A stretch of 64,000 nucleotides of DNA, from positions 434,001 to 498,000 of the forward strand of contig NZ_VBSN01000049.1 of NCBI RefSeq assembly GCF_006149045.1, in the 5' to 3' direction. The notes under the pieces were generated by a model that did not search any database, had not been told where the DNA came from, and worked only from the letters and a program-made list of their open reading frames with translations. This document shows, one piece after another, positions 7,937 through 17,046 of this stretch. Both the position numbers and the translations under genes were made by a program. Each line of letters opens with the position of its first letter. The stretch's first letter is position 1. This stretch comes from Dyadobacter flavalbus. GTDB taxonomy: Bacteria > Bacteroidota > Bacteroidia > Cytophagales > Spirosomataceae.

Positions 7937-10171
7937 TTATACAATCAGTAAAGGATCTGTTATTCTGGATTCGAGCGAAGTATTGTATTGTACTTCCATG
8001 TTTGCGTATTCTACCGCAACCGTCTGCGGCATGGGGGAACGATAGATGCCGAACTTCCAGTAAGGGCCGACGGCATCCGGATAGCCGATTCCGATTCCGG
8101 AAATATTCACCAGTTCCACGCCGTCTTTCCACCATTGAAACTGCCCGTCGGTCGGAGAAAAGCGGATTCGCATGACGTTTTTGTGCCATATTCCGCGGGT
8201 AAACTGGCCGCTTGCCCTCAGAAAAGCTTTCGGGCTTATTGTATGCGGCGTAATGGTAGTAGAACAAGTGTAGGCTTTGATCGTATCCAGACCTTCCAGC
8301 CGGAAGCCCAGAACGGGCGGTGAACTGATGTCGCCTTCGTCTTCGCTGGCATGGAACTGGCCGAGGTAACAGAAATCGGAAGGATCCAGGTTCAGCGCTT
8401 CACCCGGCTCGATCTTGATGGCAAACGAAAGCCACACATCCTGATCATAAGGCATCTGCGCGTTTTTCATGTAAAATTCGGAACGCTCGCGGTACTTGTT
8501 GGTATAATCGCCCGACCAGACTTCACCGGCATTTACCTGTGCACGGTAAAGCGGAGATGATTTGTTGATTGCTTTTTGCAGAGACCATTGCTTGTTTGGC
8601 GTCTGTATCATAAACGTTTTGTCAAACATGCTGAGCATGGTGCCCGAACTGCCAACAGAAACGAAGTTTTCAGGGAACAATTCCACGGCTATATCTTCAT
8701 GCTCCGTACTGATCACATCGGAATCATAGAAATTGATGATCTGGATTTCGTTTTCAGATTGTTCAATCTGGTAATTGGCACTGGTTTGTTTGATCCAGTT
8801 TCCGCCATTGATTCTTTGTGTAAAAATATCCGATGCAGCGCTGGCGGATGGCCTGTTCAAAATGACGATATCTGCATTCCGCGTCGCTGCGGTGGCGTTG
8901 GTGCGGATATAGCTGGTCATGGCCGCCGCTTTTTCCAGCTGAATACCCCAAATCAGCACGCCGCTTGTGCCGTCGCCTGCATAGGATTGCTTGCCATTGC
9001 TGATTTCACAACCGATTACCGTGGATGTATTGGATGAAGATGCAATGAAAGTGGCCGCACAGCGGTACCAGCCGTTCCCAGCATTTTCAATGGCAGCATC
9101 GATGAAAATACTACTCTTGTTTCCAAGAATTCCGTTTAATACATCGTAATGAATTGTGAGCCCACTTACATTGAAATAGACCCATGTGCGTTCGGCCGCT
9201 TTGAAAAATGCACTGATCGTATAAACATTTCCTGCTTCGGTAGCAATGACAGGATTGGGTACAATATAGTGTGCTGAACTGGCGGTGCTTTCCTTGATCT
9301 TATAACCAAATGTCACGCCGTCCGGAGATTTTACGGTAGCAAGCGGTGTGCTGGCTGCCTGCTTGCGCCATGGAGTTCCTTCCAGCTTTTGAGAATACGG
9401 CACCAGATTGGTGCTTTCCGGTTCAATCAATGCACCAGCCAGTACAGGCGCGGCATCCGAAAGCCTGTAATTATAACGCAAACCCAGGTAAGCATCTTCA
9501 GCAGTCGGCGTATAGGCAGTCATATCCATACCTGGTTCCACCTGAGCGCCCCACGCGTACATATAATGATCTACACTCCCTTCATAGCTGATACTACCGT
9601 TCTCATTGAGCATGTAAATATGAAAACCGGTTGTGGAACCCAGATCCGGAATGGCAGTCAGCTGAACTCTCCACCAGCCGTTACCGCTGCTTACCGCCTG
9701 ATAACGGATCACGTTGGAACTTGCAGCCATCACTGTTCCGGCGGCAAGATCAAATTGTATAGTAGGATTGCCTCCTGTAAAAGAAGCTGATTCGCTGAAA
9801 CTGATCTGTACTTTGCTGCGTGTTCCTTCTTTGAGGTACAGGCTGATAGTAACCGGCTGACCTTGCGGAACCTGAATGCTTCGGGAAAGCCTGTGTTCGC
9901 CGGGCGTATATTCTTCAGAAACCTTGCAGGTTGTGTCCGAACCATCCGGAGCCGGAATATTGCTGACGGTTGACACAAAGGCCAACACCTGAACCCACGG
10001 ACTAACGGCCAGGTTCTGGCTCTGCGATAACCAGTTTCTTCCCGGTTTGGCAAAGTGCAGGTATCCGTCCGAGCCGTAGTAAGAGGCTTCACTTTCTCTT
10101 GAAAAAGAAAGGTTGTTGTTAAGCGTGGAAGTCTCTGCTCTGAAATCAAAGGCTTGTACAGGTGCTAGCAT
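7937..10171 (-). CDS. Phage-spike-like modules fused to heparin-lyase-I-like domain (copy 2)
   Basis: A 744-residue paralogue of the protein at 5167-7401, matching along its whole length and ending in the same PLLIV. It has the same layout: an N-terminal FDFRAE...FSRESEASYYG start, a first module ending YAWGAQVEPGMDMTAYTPT, a second ending IWGIQLEKAAAMTSYIRT, and a C-terminal lyase-like region with RERSEFY, DVWLSFAIKIEPG, QFHASED and QFTRGIWHKNVMRIRFSPT. No signal peptide is visible. It is the first gene of a probable short operon with the Tat-type gene. Conserved length and strong similarity indicate a tandem duplication with both copies under selection; divergence is spread throughout, greatest in the first module. 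Confidence 0.75.
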   Translation of the reverse strand: MLAPVQAFDFRAETSTLNNNLSFSRESEASYYGSDGYLHFAKPGRNWLSQSQNLAVSPWVQVLAFVSTVSNIPAPDGSDTTCKVSEEYTPGEHRLSRSIQVPQGQPVTISLYLKEGTRSKVQISFSESASFTGGNPTIQFDLAAGTVMAASSNVIRYQAVSSGNGWWRVQLTAIPDLGSTTGFHIYMLNENGSISYEGSVDHYMYAWGAQVEPGMDMTAYTPTAEDAYLGLRYNYRLSDAAPVLAGALIEPESTNLVPYSQKLEGTPWRKQAASTPLATVKSPDGVTFGYKIKESTASSAHYIVPNPVIATEAGNVYTISAFFKAAERTWVYFNVSGLTIHYDVLNGILGNKSSIFIDAAIENAGNGWYRCAATFIASSSNTSTVIGCEISNGKQSYAGDGTSGVLIWGIQLEKAAAMTSYIRTNATAATRNADIVILNRPSASAASDIFTQRINGGNWIKQTSANYQIEQSENEIQIINFYDSDVISTEHEDIAVELFPENFVSVGSSGTMLSMFDKTFMIQTPNKQWSLQKAINKSSPLYRAQVNAGEVWSGDYTNKYRERSEFYMKNAQMPYDQDVWLSFAIKIEPGEALNLDPSDFCYLGQFHASEDEGDISSPPVLGFRLEGLDTIKAYTCSTTITPHTISPKAFLRASGQFTRGIWHKNVMRIRFSPTDGQFQWWKDGVELVNISGIGIGYPDAVGPYWKFGIYRSPMPQTVAVEYANMEVQYNTSLESRITDPLLIV

Positions 10172-10286
10172 TGTTAAATTGTTGTTTTCCAGTAATCATT
10201 TACAACAATCAGGATTGGTCCCGATCATAGTAAATATTAGATTTGAGTTGAACCGCAAAATTATACAGGCACCTACACCTAAAACA

Positions 10287-10298
10287 TGACATTTGTCA
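10287..10298 (-). promoter_or_regulatory. TGAC-N4-GTCA palindrome upstream of copy 2
   Basis: TGACATTTGTCA is a perfect palindrome apart from its central two bases, 116-127 bp upstream of the start at 10171. Its flanks (GGCACCT..ACCT before it, AAAATTGA after it, plus strand) match those of the site at 7512-7523, so the leader was duplicated with the gene and the palindrome kept. Confidence 0.5.
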
Positions 10299-10711
10299 GG
10301 ATGAAAATTGATATAAGTTGAGTTTTATGAATCTTAAAAGTTTAATAATGCTCTGAAAAAACCTGGAAAGGCCATTGTAATTGCTGTTTCAGCAAAATAC
10401 ACCGATGAGAGCTTTGAGATATACGGACGTACACGGGGCACTTCCCCCGCTAAGAATCTAATTTTATTCTATTGAATCTTTTTAAAAATTCAGTCTGCAT
10501 TCCGGGGACAGAGCGTTAATTTAAACACCCTTTTGACTACATCATCAAGCCATTTGGCTATTCCTGTCCTGTCCTTGCTGATGCACTTTGCATTAACAAA
10601 ACAGCAGACAAATGCAGTTAAGAAACAGCCAATCGGGATCACAATAAAGCAATGTTACCTGATATGTAGTTTGTAATGCCCATTGAAAATGCTTGAATAC
10701 GGAAAATCGTG
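10299..10711. other. Intergenic stretch of about 410 bp
   Basis: No gene was recognised. A startless plus-strand frame at about 10338-10475 reads like protein but has no start codon and no recognised family. The rest is AT-rich and shows no clear terminator. Confidence 0.45.
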
Positions 10712-11881
10712 TCAAAAAGATTTGGCACGTACTTCGTGGCTTCGGACTGGTGACTTTTTCTTTTTATTCCACCAAATGTAAAAACCGGTGACGGGTAACG
10801 TGGAGCATGCCAGAGCGGCAAGGAAAGAAAGGACTTTACCAAACAAACCCATGTACGCGCCCGTATGTAAATCGAAATTGAGCTGATAAACCTTGTCACC
10901 GTTATTAAGGCTTTGAAAGGAGTTGCTGGAAAGTATTTTTCCCGAGTACCGGTCATAAACGATCAGCACGCGGTCGAAGCGGTTCCAGTCTTTTTTATAT
11001 ACCAGTGTGTTGATTGCAGACGTGGCTTTGACAGGTAATAATACGAGGTATGCATACGCATCCGGGTAGCGGGTGACGGTTGTCGCGAATGCCTTGTCCA
11101 ACCCTGAAACAGCCTGTGAATGCAGTGTATCTGAAACCAGAAGAGCAGGCGCTTCTATATGTTTGCCACCGTTTGCAACAAAACGCACGGTATCCTGCAC
11201 CCAGTCAAATGCCCATACAAGGCCGGTCAGGGAGGTTAGTAACAGGATAAAAAATGCATACAGTCCAAGGATCTGATGCAGGTCATAGTTTAGCCTTTTC
11301 CATTTTGCACCCCATTTAATCGTGAAATTCTTCCTAATGCTTTTGGCTGACCATTTCCTGGGAAACCAGAGGAAAAAGCCGGAGAGCAATACGACAACAA
11401 AGCTGAGCACGGAATACCCGACAACATAATGCCCGACTTTTTCTCCGAATAGCATTCGCATGTGCAATGCAAGCACAAGCTGAAAAAACTCGTTTTCCGA
11501 ATCTTCCACATAAATTACCTTCCCGGAATACGGATTGATGTATACCCGGTAATAATACTCGAAATAGTCCCAGTGGGTCAATCCATCGGGGTTATTCTTT
11601 TGCGACCTGAAAGTCACGGACCGGTCCGGAGCATTGCCCATCTCGATTCTGGTGATGATCTTGTCCTTTCCGAGTGTATGTTGGGCAATGCTCAGCAGTT
11701 GGGTCAAAGGAAGTTTTTCCTTGTTTTCCGGGTTTACAAAAAGGCGCTCACGGTAAACGATGGGTTTAAGCTCGTCGACAAAAACATAGAGGCAGCCGCT
11801 GACCGCAATCAAAAACACAAAAAGCCCGGACACAAGTCCGAGCCAAAGGTGTAAAAATCCGATCCCTTTTTTGATTTTCAT
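10712..11881 (-). CDS. PepSY-associated transmembrane protein (iron-uptake linked)
   Basis: A 389-residue inner-membrane protein of the PepSY_TM family, which in Bacteroidota and Proteobacteria accompanies siderophore receptors and is thought to act in periplasmic iron or ferrisiderophore handling, in some cases as a reductase. Four hydrophobic helices are visible: residues about 9-31 (LHLWLGLVSGLFVFLIAVSG), 145-170, 200-222 and 345-365. Conserved His residues occur in LHLWLG, LHMRMLFG, LHQILGLY and LHTGAYMG, a typical arrangement for haem or metal coordination. The start lies 5 bp after the stop of the TonB receptor at 11887-14238, so the two form an operon. Confidence 0.88.
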   Translation of the reverse strand: MKIKKGIGFLHLWLGLVSGLFVFLIAVSGCLYVFVDELKPIVYRERLFVNPENKEKLPLTQLLSIAQHTLGKDKIITRIEMGNAPDRSVTFRSQKNNPDGLTHWDYFEYYYRVYINPYSGKVIYVEDSENEFFQLVLALHMRMLFGEKVGHYVVGYSVLSFVVVLLSGFFLWFPRKWSAKSIRKNFTIKWGAKWKRLNYDLHQILGLYAFFILLLTSLTGLVWAFDWVQDTVRFVANGGKHIEAPALLVSDTLHSQAVSGLDKAFATTVTRYPDAYAYLVLLPVKATSAINTLVYKKDWNRFDRVLIVYDRYSGKILSSNSFQSLNNGDKVYQLNFDLHTGAYMGLFGKVLSFLAALACSTLPVTGFYIWWNKKKKSPVRSHEVRAKSF

Positions 11882-11886
11882 AAAAG

Positions 11887-14238
11887 CTAAAAACGATACC
11901 CAACGGTTAAATTAAATCTGCGCCCGTTTCCTCTCCGGTAATCGATGGCTGTTCCGTAAAACTGTGCAATAGCCGGGTAATAAACTGTGTTAAGCAAATT
12001 TTCAATACCCAGATCAGCTTTCAGGCTTTGCGTAATTTTGTATCCCAAAGACAAATTAAAGGTGTTATAAGATTCGATTGGCCCTTCCCCGATTGGATAA
12101 ACACCTTTTTCGTTGGGTACAAACCGGTCCCTTTTACCTACGTACAACCAGTTCAGGTCTGCGTTAAACCGGGCCTTGTTATACCTGGCGTAAGTGGCGA
12201 TTTTCGCGGGCGTGATGCGGTTCGAATTCAGGTATTTATCGGTTGGGCCATTGAAATTGCCGTCGCCGTCTTTATCCCCTTTGCCTTCCACAAAAGCATA
12301 GTTGCCCCCTAAAACAAAGTTGTCAGTTAATTGATAGTCAACCTGGAATTCGTAACCCCAAACCCGCTCCGGCAATCTTTCGGCAACGTATTTACCATCC
12401 ACCAGAAGTAAATTGGAACCCAGTTTCGATGTACTGTAATAATAGGCAGCCGACACATTCAATGGTCCCAATGCACTGCTGAAACCAACTTCATAATTGT
12501 TTACAATAATCGGTTCGGTTTGCAGACCTGCCACCGTGTTTTCGTTTGCAGCCCTTAATATTCTGCCCAGATCAAAAATAGAAAATGACTGGGAATAGCT
12601 GAAAAACGGATTGAACCGCTTGAACTTTGAATACCTAAGTCCTGCATTGAATACGAACGCATTGTAATCCAGCTTTCCGCCCGTTACGTCAATGCTTCCT
12701 GCACCGTCGGGACCAGTAGCCAAAGTGGCATAATCGGCAATATCCATCTTGATATTTTCCGCACGCAAACCCGTTTTCAGGTTCAGGTAATCAAACCATT
12801 GTGTCGTAAGCTGTGCATAAGGCGCAAGGTTGTTCATATTGATGCGCGGCACCCAGGAACGGCCGTCAACCAGATTTTGTTCCGTCTTATCGTTCAGTAT
12901 ATCCACTCCGTAAGTTACGTCTCCCGACAGTTTCGGCGATATGGTAAAAGGAGTATTCAGGTTGAGCCTGAAACCTTTCTTGGTTGAAATAATAGCCGAT
13001 TGACCGCTGCCAAAAAATGATTCTGAATTGGAATAAACCGTCCAGAAATCCTGCAAATACACATTGGCAGCCAGAGAAGTCCGTCCAAAAATGTTTTTGT
13101 TCGTATACTGGATATTGGCATTGTGATTGTAGCGCGTACCCTCGTCGATTCCTTTCCGGGTTCCCCACACACCTATTGCGGGAGACTGTCTGTAAATACC
13201 GGCCTTGGCAATGTAAGCCGAATGCTGATTGGAGCTGTAATAGTTATACATCGCCTCGATGCGCTGAGAACCGCTGATATTATAACCTGCCTTTGCAAAT
13301 GCATTGTATATTTTGGTTTCTCCCAGTCCATAATCAGGAGATATCACCAATCCTTCCGGGTCCCGGTAAACGCCTGTTTTTTCGTACATTCCGCTTACCA
13401 CGTAATCAAATTTAGCTATCCGTCCGTACAGTTGCTGTGAAGCCCGGAAACCCAGCGTACTGTCTCCCCTGGTATTGCCTGTGAGACTCAATTGACTGTA
13501 CCCATTGATTTTCTGGTCTGTTTTTGGTGTTTTCGTAATGTAGTTAATCAATCCGCCGTCGGCACCATTTCCGTAGATTGCCGTCGCGCCTTTAATCACT
13601 TCCACCCGCTCGATCACCGAGGGATCAATCGTGCGGATATCCCGTCCTCCGGCTCTTAGCGGTGTTGATTGCGGTATTCCATCAATCAGGACCAGCAGGT
13701 TACGGCCGCGCAATGTTTGTCCCGAGTTCCCGGTTTGATTGGTAGATGCTCCCAAACCGGGAACCGAAAACGCCAGAATGTTAGCGATGTTGGGGCTTAT
13801 GGTAGAGAGTGCGCCTATTTCCTTTGCGTTCACAACGGTCACGGACGACGGCGTTTCAGCCAGCGACTCTACCCTGCGTCCTGCGGAAACAATGACTTCG
13901 TCGAGCTGGGAAGAACTTTCTTTTAATTCAAAATCCAGGCTTTGTTCCGTATCAGCGTCAAGCATAATTTCTTTTTCCTGAATCGTATATCCGATAAAAG
14001 AAGCTCTGATCGAAACGTTTCCTTTGGGTAAATTATCAAGCCGGTAACTTCCGTCACGGTTTGCAGTAGTACCTATATTAGTCCCTTTCACGATGATGGA
14101 AGCGAACGGGACAGGCTGCCTGTTGTTATCCATCACGATACCCCGGATATCCCCCGAAGCAGCTGACTGGGCGCAGGCAAGGTTGAAAGAACAAACGGAA
14201 ACGGCAAAGAATAGTACTGATTGTAATTTTATTTTCAT
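11887..14238 (-). CDS. TonB-dependent siderophore receptor
   Basis: An outer-membrane receptor of about 783 residues that imports a ferric siderophore or similar chelate using TonB energy. From the ATG at 14238 it has a signal peptide (MKIKLQSVLFFAVSVCSFNL, cleavage near ACAQS), a carboxypeptidase-like regulatory domain (DIRGIVMDNNRQPVPFASII), a TonB box region (LDEVIVSAGRR), a plug domain (GQTLRGRNLLVLIDG, IERVEVIKGATAIYGNGADGG) and a beta-barrel ending NLTVGYRF with the C-terminal Phe expected for outer-membrane proteins. The frame extends to a TTG at 14262, but the ATG gives the proper signal peptide. It is followed at once by the PepSY gene, and iron regulation is likely. Confidence 0.92.
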   Translation of the reverse strand: MKIKLQSVLFFAVSVCSFNLACAQSAASGDIRGIVMDNNRQPVPFASIIVKGTNIGTTANRDGSYRLDNLPKGNVSIRASFIGYTIQEKEIMLDADTEQSLDFELKESSSQLDEVIVSAGRRVESLAETPSSVTVVNAKEIGALSTISPNIANILAFSVPGLGASTNQTGNSGQTLRGRNLLVLIDGIPQSTPLRAGGRDIRTIDPSVIERVEVIKGATAIYGNGADGGLINYITKTPKTDQKINGYSQLSLTGNTRGDSTLGFRASQQLYGRIAKFDYVVSGMYEKTGVYRDPEGLVISPDYGLGETKIYNAFAKAGYNISGSQRIEAMYNYYSSNQHSAYIAKAGIYRQSPAIGVWGTRKGIDEGTRYNHNANIQYTNKNIFGRTSLAANVYLQDFWTVYSNSESFFGSGQSAIISTKKGFRLNLNTPFTISPKLSGDVTYGVDILNDKTEQNLVDGRSWVPRINMNNLAPYAQLTTQWFDYLNLKTGLRAENIKMDIADYATLATGPDGAGSIDVTGGKLDYNAFVFNAGLRYSKFKRFNPFFSYSQSFSIFDLGRILRAANENTVAGLQTEPIIVNNYEVGFSSALGPLNVSAAYYYSTSKLGSNLLLVDGKYVAERLPERVWGYEFQVDYQLTDNFVLGGNYAFVEGKGDKDGDGNFNGPTDKYLNSNRITPAKIATYARYNKARFNADLNWLYVGKRDRFVPNEKGVYPIGEGPIESYNTFNLSLGYKITQSLKADLGIENLLNTVYYPAIAQFYGTAIDYRRGNGRRFNLTVGYRF

Positions 14239-14259
14239 CAGGGAACATTTTGTTTTCCG

Positions 14260-14296
14260 CAAAAGTAATATTATTTATACTAATTAAAAATAGTAT
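14260..14296 (-). promoter_or_regulatory. Promoter -7 box with overlapping palindrome for the TonB receptor operon
   Basis: On the minus strand TACTTTTG (14260-14267) fits the Bacteroidota -7 consensus TANNTTTG. Just upstream, in the -33 region, lies an AT-rich palindrome with arms ATACTA and TAGTAT (14277-14296, 8-nt spacer). A repressor bound there would block the promoter, as a Fur- or DtxR-type iron regulator would. The identity of the regulator is a guess. Confidence 0.42.
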
Positions 14297-14459
14297 TAAT
14301 ATGGTCTCCAAATGCCTGAACTCTGGTTTCAGGTTTGAACCCGTGAGAAGGAAACTGGTTACAACAGTTAACCCATGAATGTTAAGAGGCGAGTACTACG
14401 CTGAGGGCCTTGAGTGCCACCCGGTTTTACAAGTGAAATGGACCATATAAAGCGCAATA

Positions 14460-14660
14460 TTGAGCAACCTGGGAACCGTAGGCATCAGCTATGAGTATGG
14501 CAAGATGGTAAATTGGCAAATCAAACAAGGTCCTGACTTTTCACGCGACTTTTCAACGGATAGCCTCGCCATGATCATCAACGAAAGTGCCGCCAGGTTC
14601 ATGGGGCTCAAACAAGCCGTTGGGACGGTTGTCCAGTGGAACGGAGCACCATCAGAGTGA
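14460..14660 (+). pseudogene. Fragment of MacB/FtsX-type ABC permease
   Basis: A 66-codon remnant. The sequence VGISYEYGKMVNWQI, DFSRDFSTDSLAMIINESAARFMGL and VGTVVQWNG is typical of the MacB-like periplasmic domain of the PadR-linked permeases found in Dyadobacter-like genomes. Both the N-terminal membrane part and the FtsX domains are missing. A complete relative occurs at 47695-50337. The fragment ends at a TGA fused to the start of the next broken gene, marking a recombination junction. Confidence 0.75.
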
Positions 14661-15488
14661 ATGTATCCATCCGCACGTTTTGAAATTAAAAATAATGGTG
14701 GTTTCAGCCTTCTTTACGGTTTTCAAAGTCGTTTTTTCAACCATTGGTTTATTGATTTTGCACTGGGCATTTATCAGAAAGAGATTAGTAAAGATTCCTA
14801 TCTGGATTATCGTTCAGGTATTTCTGGTATCAACAATTTTGTTTTAGGCACGCAGGCGCGAATCGGGATTGCACTGGGTGATTGGAAAAGAAGCCGGACC
14901 AGCCCGTTATGTGATGTAATGATCTGCGATGAGCTGATACAGGATCAGCTTAAAATTGAAATGCCGAATATTGCAATCGGCTTTAAGCAGCAAACATTCA
15001 ACCCGGGTCTGGCTTACGAAATCAAACTGGCCAACAGCCCTTTTTCGATCCAGGCCAATGCTGCGCTTTTTTATCGTAAAGACGGCATGTCGGGCGCCGG
15101 CCTTACATTTCTTTCCACCGGAGCCGGACTCGAATTGCGTTACTATTACCTGCAGAAACTAATGATCAGGCTTGGCAGGGCAGGCGGCAATTTATCCGGC
15201 CTTTATACCGGGATCAAAGGAAGTTACGACATTACAACACTGAAACGAAGGGATGATTTACTGCGTTATCCAATCATTTCAACAGCGCGGGATTTCAATA
15301 CGGCACTATCCCTTGGATATCAGCAGCGCCTCTTCAGAAGAATCTACATCGACGGATCTGTATTCTATAATAAAACATCTCCAACGGCTGAAAAATTTAC
15401 TGTTTTCCCATTTCCTCTGGGTTACCGGACTTTTGGAATTTCGCGCGGCTTTATATCATCAAAAATGTCCATCGGGTTTACATTTTAA
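14661..15488 (+). pseudogene. Headless outer-membrane beta-barrel protein
   Basis: A 275-codon frame made of alternating amphipathic strands, ending FGISRGFISSKMSIGFTF with the terminal Phe of outer-membrane barrels. No signal peptide is present, and the frame begins directly at the stop of the MacB-type fragment (TGAATG), so the 5' part including the export signal has probably been lost. The exact family is unknown. If translated, the product would stay in the cytoplasm, so it is listed as a probable pseudogene; an alternative is a genuine protein with a different start. Confidence 0.55.
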
Positions 15489-15654
15489 CAGCATGACTCT
15501 CGTTAAACCAACTTCCGAATGCTAGTCTGGTGCCTAATCCCTTGGTTACTCGAGGTCCACTATTCATAAATTTGGCGTTATTCTGCAAGCGTCCTCTTGA
15601 AGTGATCATTTGAAAAAAGAATTTTCCTATTAATTTTCACAAAAGGGAAGAAAA

Positions 15655-16053
15655 ATGAAGAAGAACCGATTTAGTGAGCTCAGATCGCGGCCGTTCCGAA
15701 ACAGCTGGAAAACGGGCAAACAGTTGTCCAGATTACCCGTGAACATGGAATCAGCAAAGCCACTTTTTACAACCACGCGGCGGTCGCCTGAGTTAATCAG
15801 CATTGCGTTGACGGAATGGTGCGAATCAAATGAAACAGCATTGCGTTGGATACAACCCGGTAAACCGGCACAAAATGGGTACATTGAACGATTTAATGGC
15901 ACTTTTCGCCGTGAAGTTCTGAATGCTTACTTATTCCGGAGTTTGCAACAAGTTCGGGAAGTGGTTGACCGCTGGATCAACGATTACAATACGCAAAGAC
16001 CCCATCAAGCACTTGGCTTTTTAATACCAAATGCGTTTAGACAAACGGGATAA
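15655..16053 (+). pseudogene. Internally deleted IS3-family element
   Basis: The frame begins like an IS3 OrfA (MKKNRFSE) and then shifts; in the next frame the expected OrfA helix-turn-helix is readable (QLENGQTVVQITREHGISKA). At about 15780 it jumps to the C-terminal part of OrfB (RWIQPGKPAQNGYIERFNGT, then NDYNTQRPHQALG), keeping the last catalytic glutamate of the DDE triad but losing both aspartates. The element is thus a frameshifted deletion relic. Clear terminal inverted repeats were not found. Confidence 0.85.
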
Positions 16054-16140
16054 GCTCTATTCAGCCATTGATCGCCAAAGGGGAAAAACATCCCATTAAC
16101 TTCCTTATTCCGCAAAGGCCTTTAATCGTCTAAATTGCGG

Positions 16141-17037
16141 TCAATTAAAACTTTCGCGGAATTCCATCGGCGACATGTTCGTCTTGTTCTTGAACAGCTT
16201 GTGAAAGGACTGTGGATATTCAAAGCCCATTTGATAGGCAATTTCACTCACCTGTAAATTGGTGGTTGTCAGCAGCTCCTTGGCCTTTTCTATTACTCTG
16301 GCCTGGATGTGCTGCTGGGCAGTCTGGCCGGATACCGCGCGCAGCATATCGCTCAGATAATCGGCCGACACGTTCAGTTCCCTGGCGATCTGTTGTACAG
16401 TCGGCAGCCCTTTTTGCGCATCCAGAAACTGGTTAAGGACATTTTCAAGGCGAACCAAAATCTCGTCGGTGGCCACCTTCCGGGTGATGAACTGCCGGGC
16501 ATAGAACCTGCTGCTGTACTGCAGCAGAAGCTCGATGTGGGCAATCATCACTTCGTGGCTGAAACGGTCTATCCCGCTTTGATATTCGGTTTCTATGCTG
16601 GAAAACAAGTCTTTAATCTTCACCTCTTCCTGCTCGGACAAATGAAGGGCTTCATGAAGCTCATAGGAGAAAAACCCCAGGCTCCGGATTTTGGTAGCCA
16701 GTGGTGTGCCGGCGATGAAATCGGGATGGAACATGAGCGTCATACCGCCCGGCGGTTTTGTGCCGGGGTCGAGCTTCATCAGCAGTTGATTGGGCGATAT
16801 AAAGGCCATCATGCCCCCATCAAAGTCATAATGGCGGTGCCCGTACTTGAGCTTACCGTCGTAATCCGTTTTGATGGAAATACAGTAGAAGTTCAGCGTA
16901 AAATGCTGCAATTCCACCAGGCTGGCGTAATCGGCATCTTCGTGCCGGAATACGCTGATCAGTGGATGTTTGGGCCCGGTCAATCCGAGCAGGCGGTGCT
17001 GCTCGGAGATGGAATTGATGAGGTACGGCTTGTTCAT
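16141..17037 (-). CDS. AraC family transcriptional regulator
   Basis: A 298-residue regulator with a ligand-sensing N-terminal half (residues about 1-185) and two C-terminal helix-turn-helix motifs (IARELNVSADYLSDMLRAVSG and VSEIAYQMGFEYPQSFHKLFK). It starts 9 bp after the stop of the alcohol dehydrogenase at 17047-18087 and is very probably cotranscribed with it. The same protein type recurs at 41226 and 43378, each again directly downstream of a small enzyme gene. Shared marks are KHPLIS near the start, FHPDF, GFFSYxxxEALHLS and RQFITRK. It likely controls its own operon in response to a small molecule. Confidence 0.92.
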   Translation of the reverse strand: MNKPYLINSISEQHRLLGLTGPKHPLISVFRHEDADYASLVELQHFTLNFYCISIKTDYDGKLKYGHRHYDFDGGMMAFISPNQLLMKLDPGTKPPGGMTLMFHPDFIAGTPLATKIRSLGFFSYELHEALHLSEQEEVKIKDLFSSIETEYQSGIDRFSHEVMIAHIELLLQYSSRFYARQFITRKVATDEILVRLENVLNQFLDAQKGLPTVQQIARELNVSADYLSDMLRAVSGQTAQQHIQARVIEKAKELLTTTNLQVSEIAYQMGFEYPQSFHKLFKNKTNMSPMEFRESFN

Positions 17038-17046
17038 TGATTAAAA

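Noticed and set aside
10338-10475. Startless plus-strand frame downstream of the duplicated leader
   Set aside because: No start codon and no recognised family; it may be chance.
16309-17040. Long plus-strand frame (243 codons) opposite the AraC gene
   Set aside because: It lies wholly antisense to a clear AraC gene and has no family resemblance; its length follows from codon bias.
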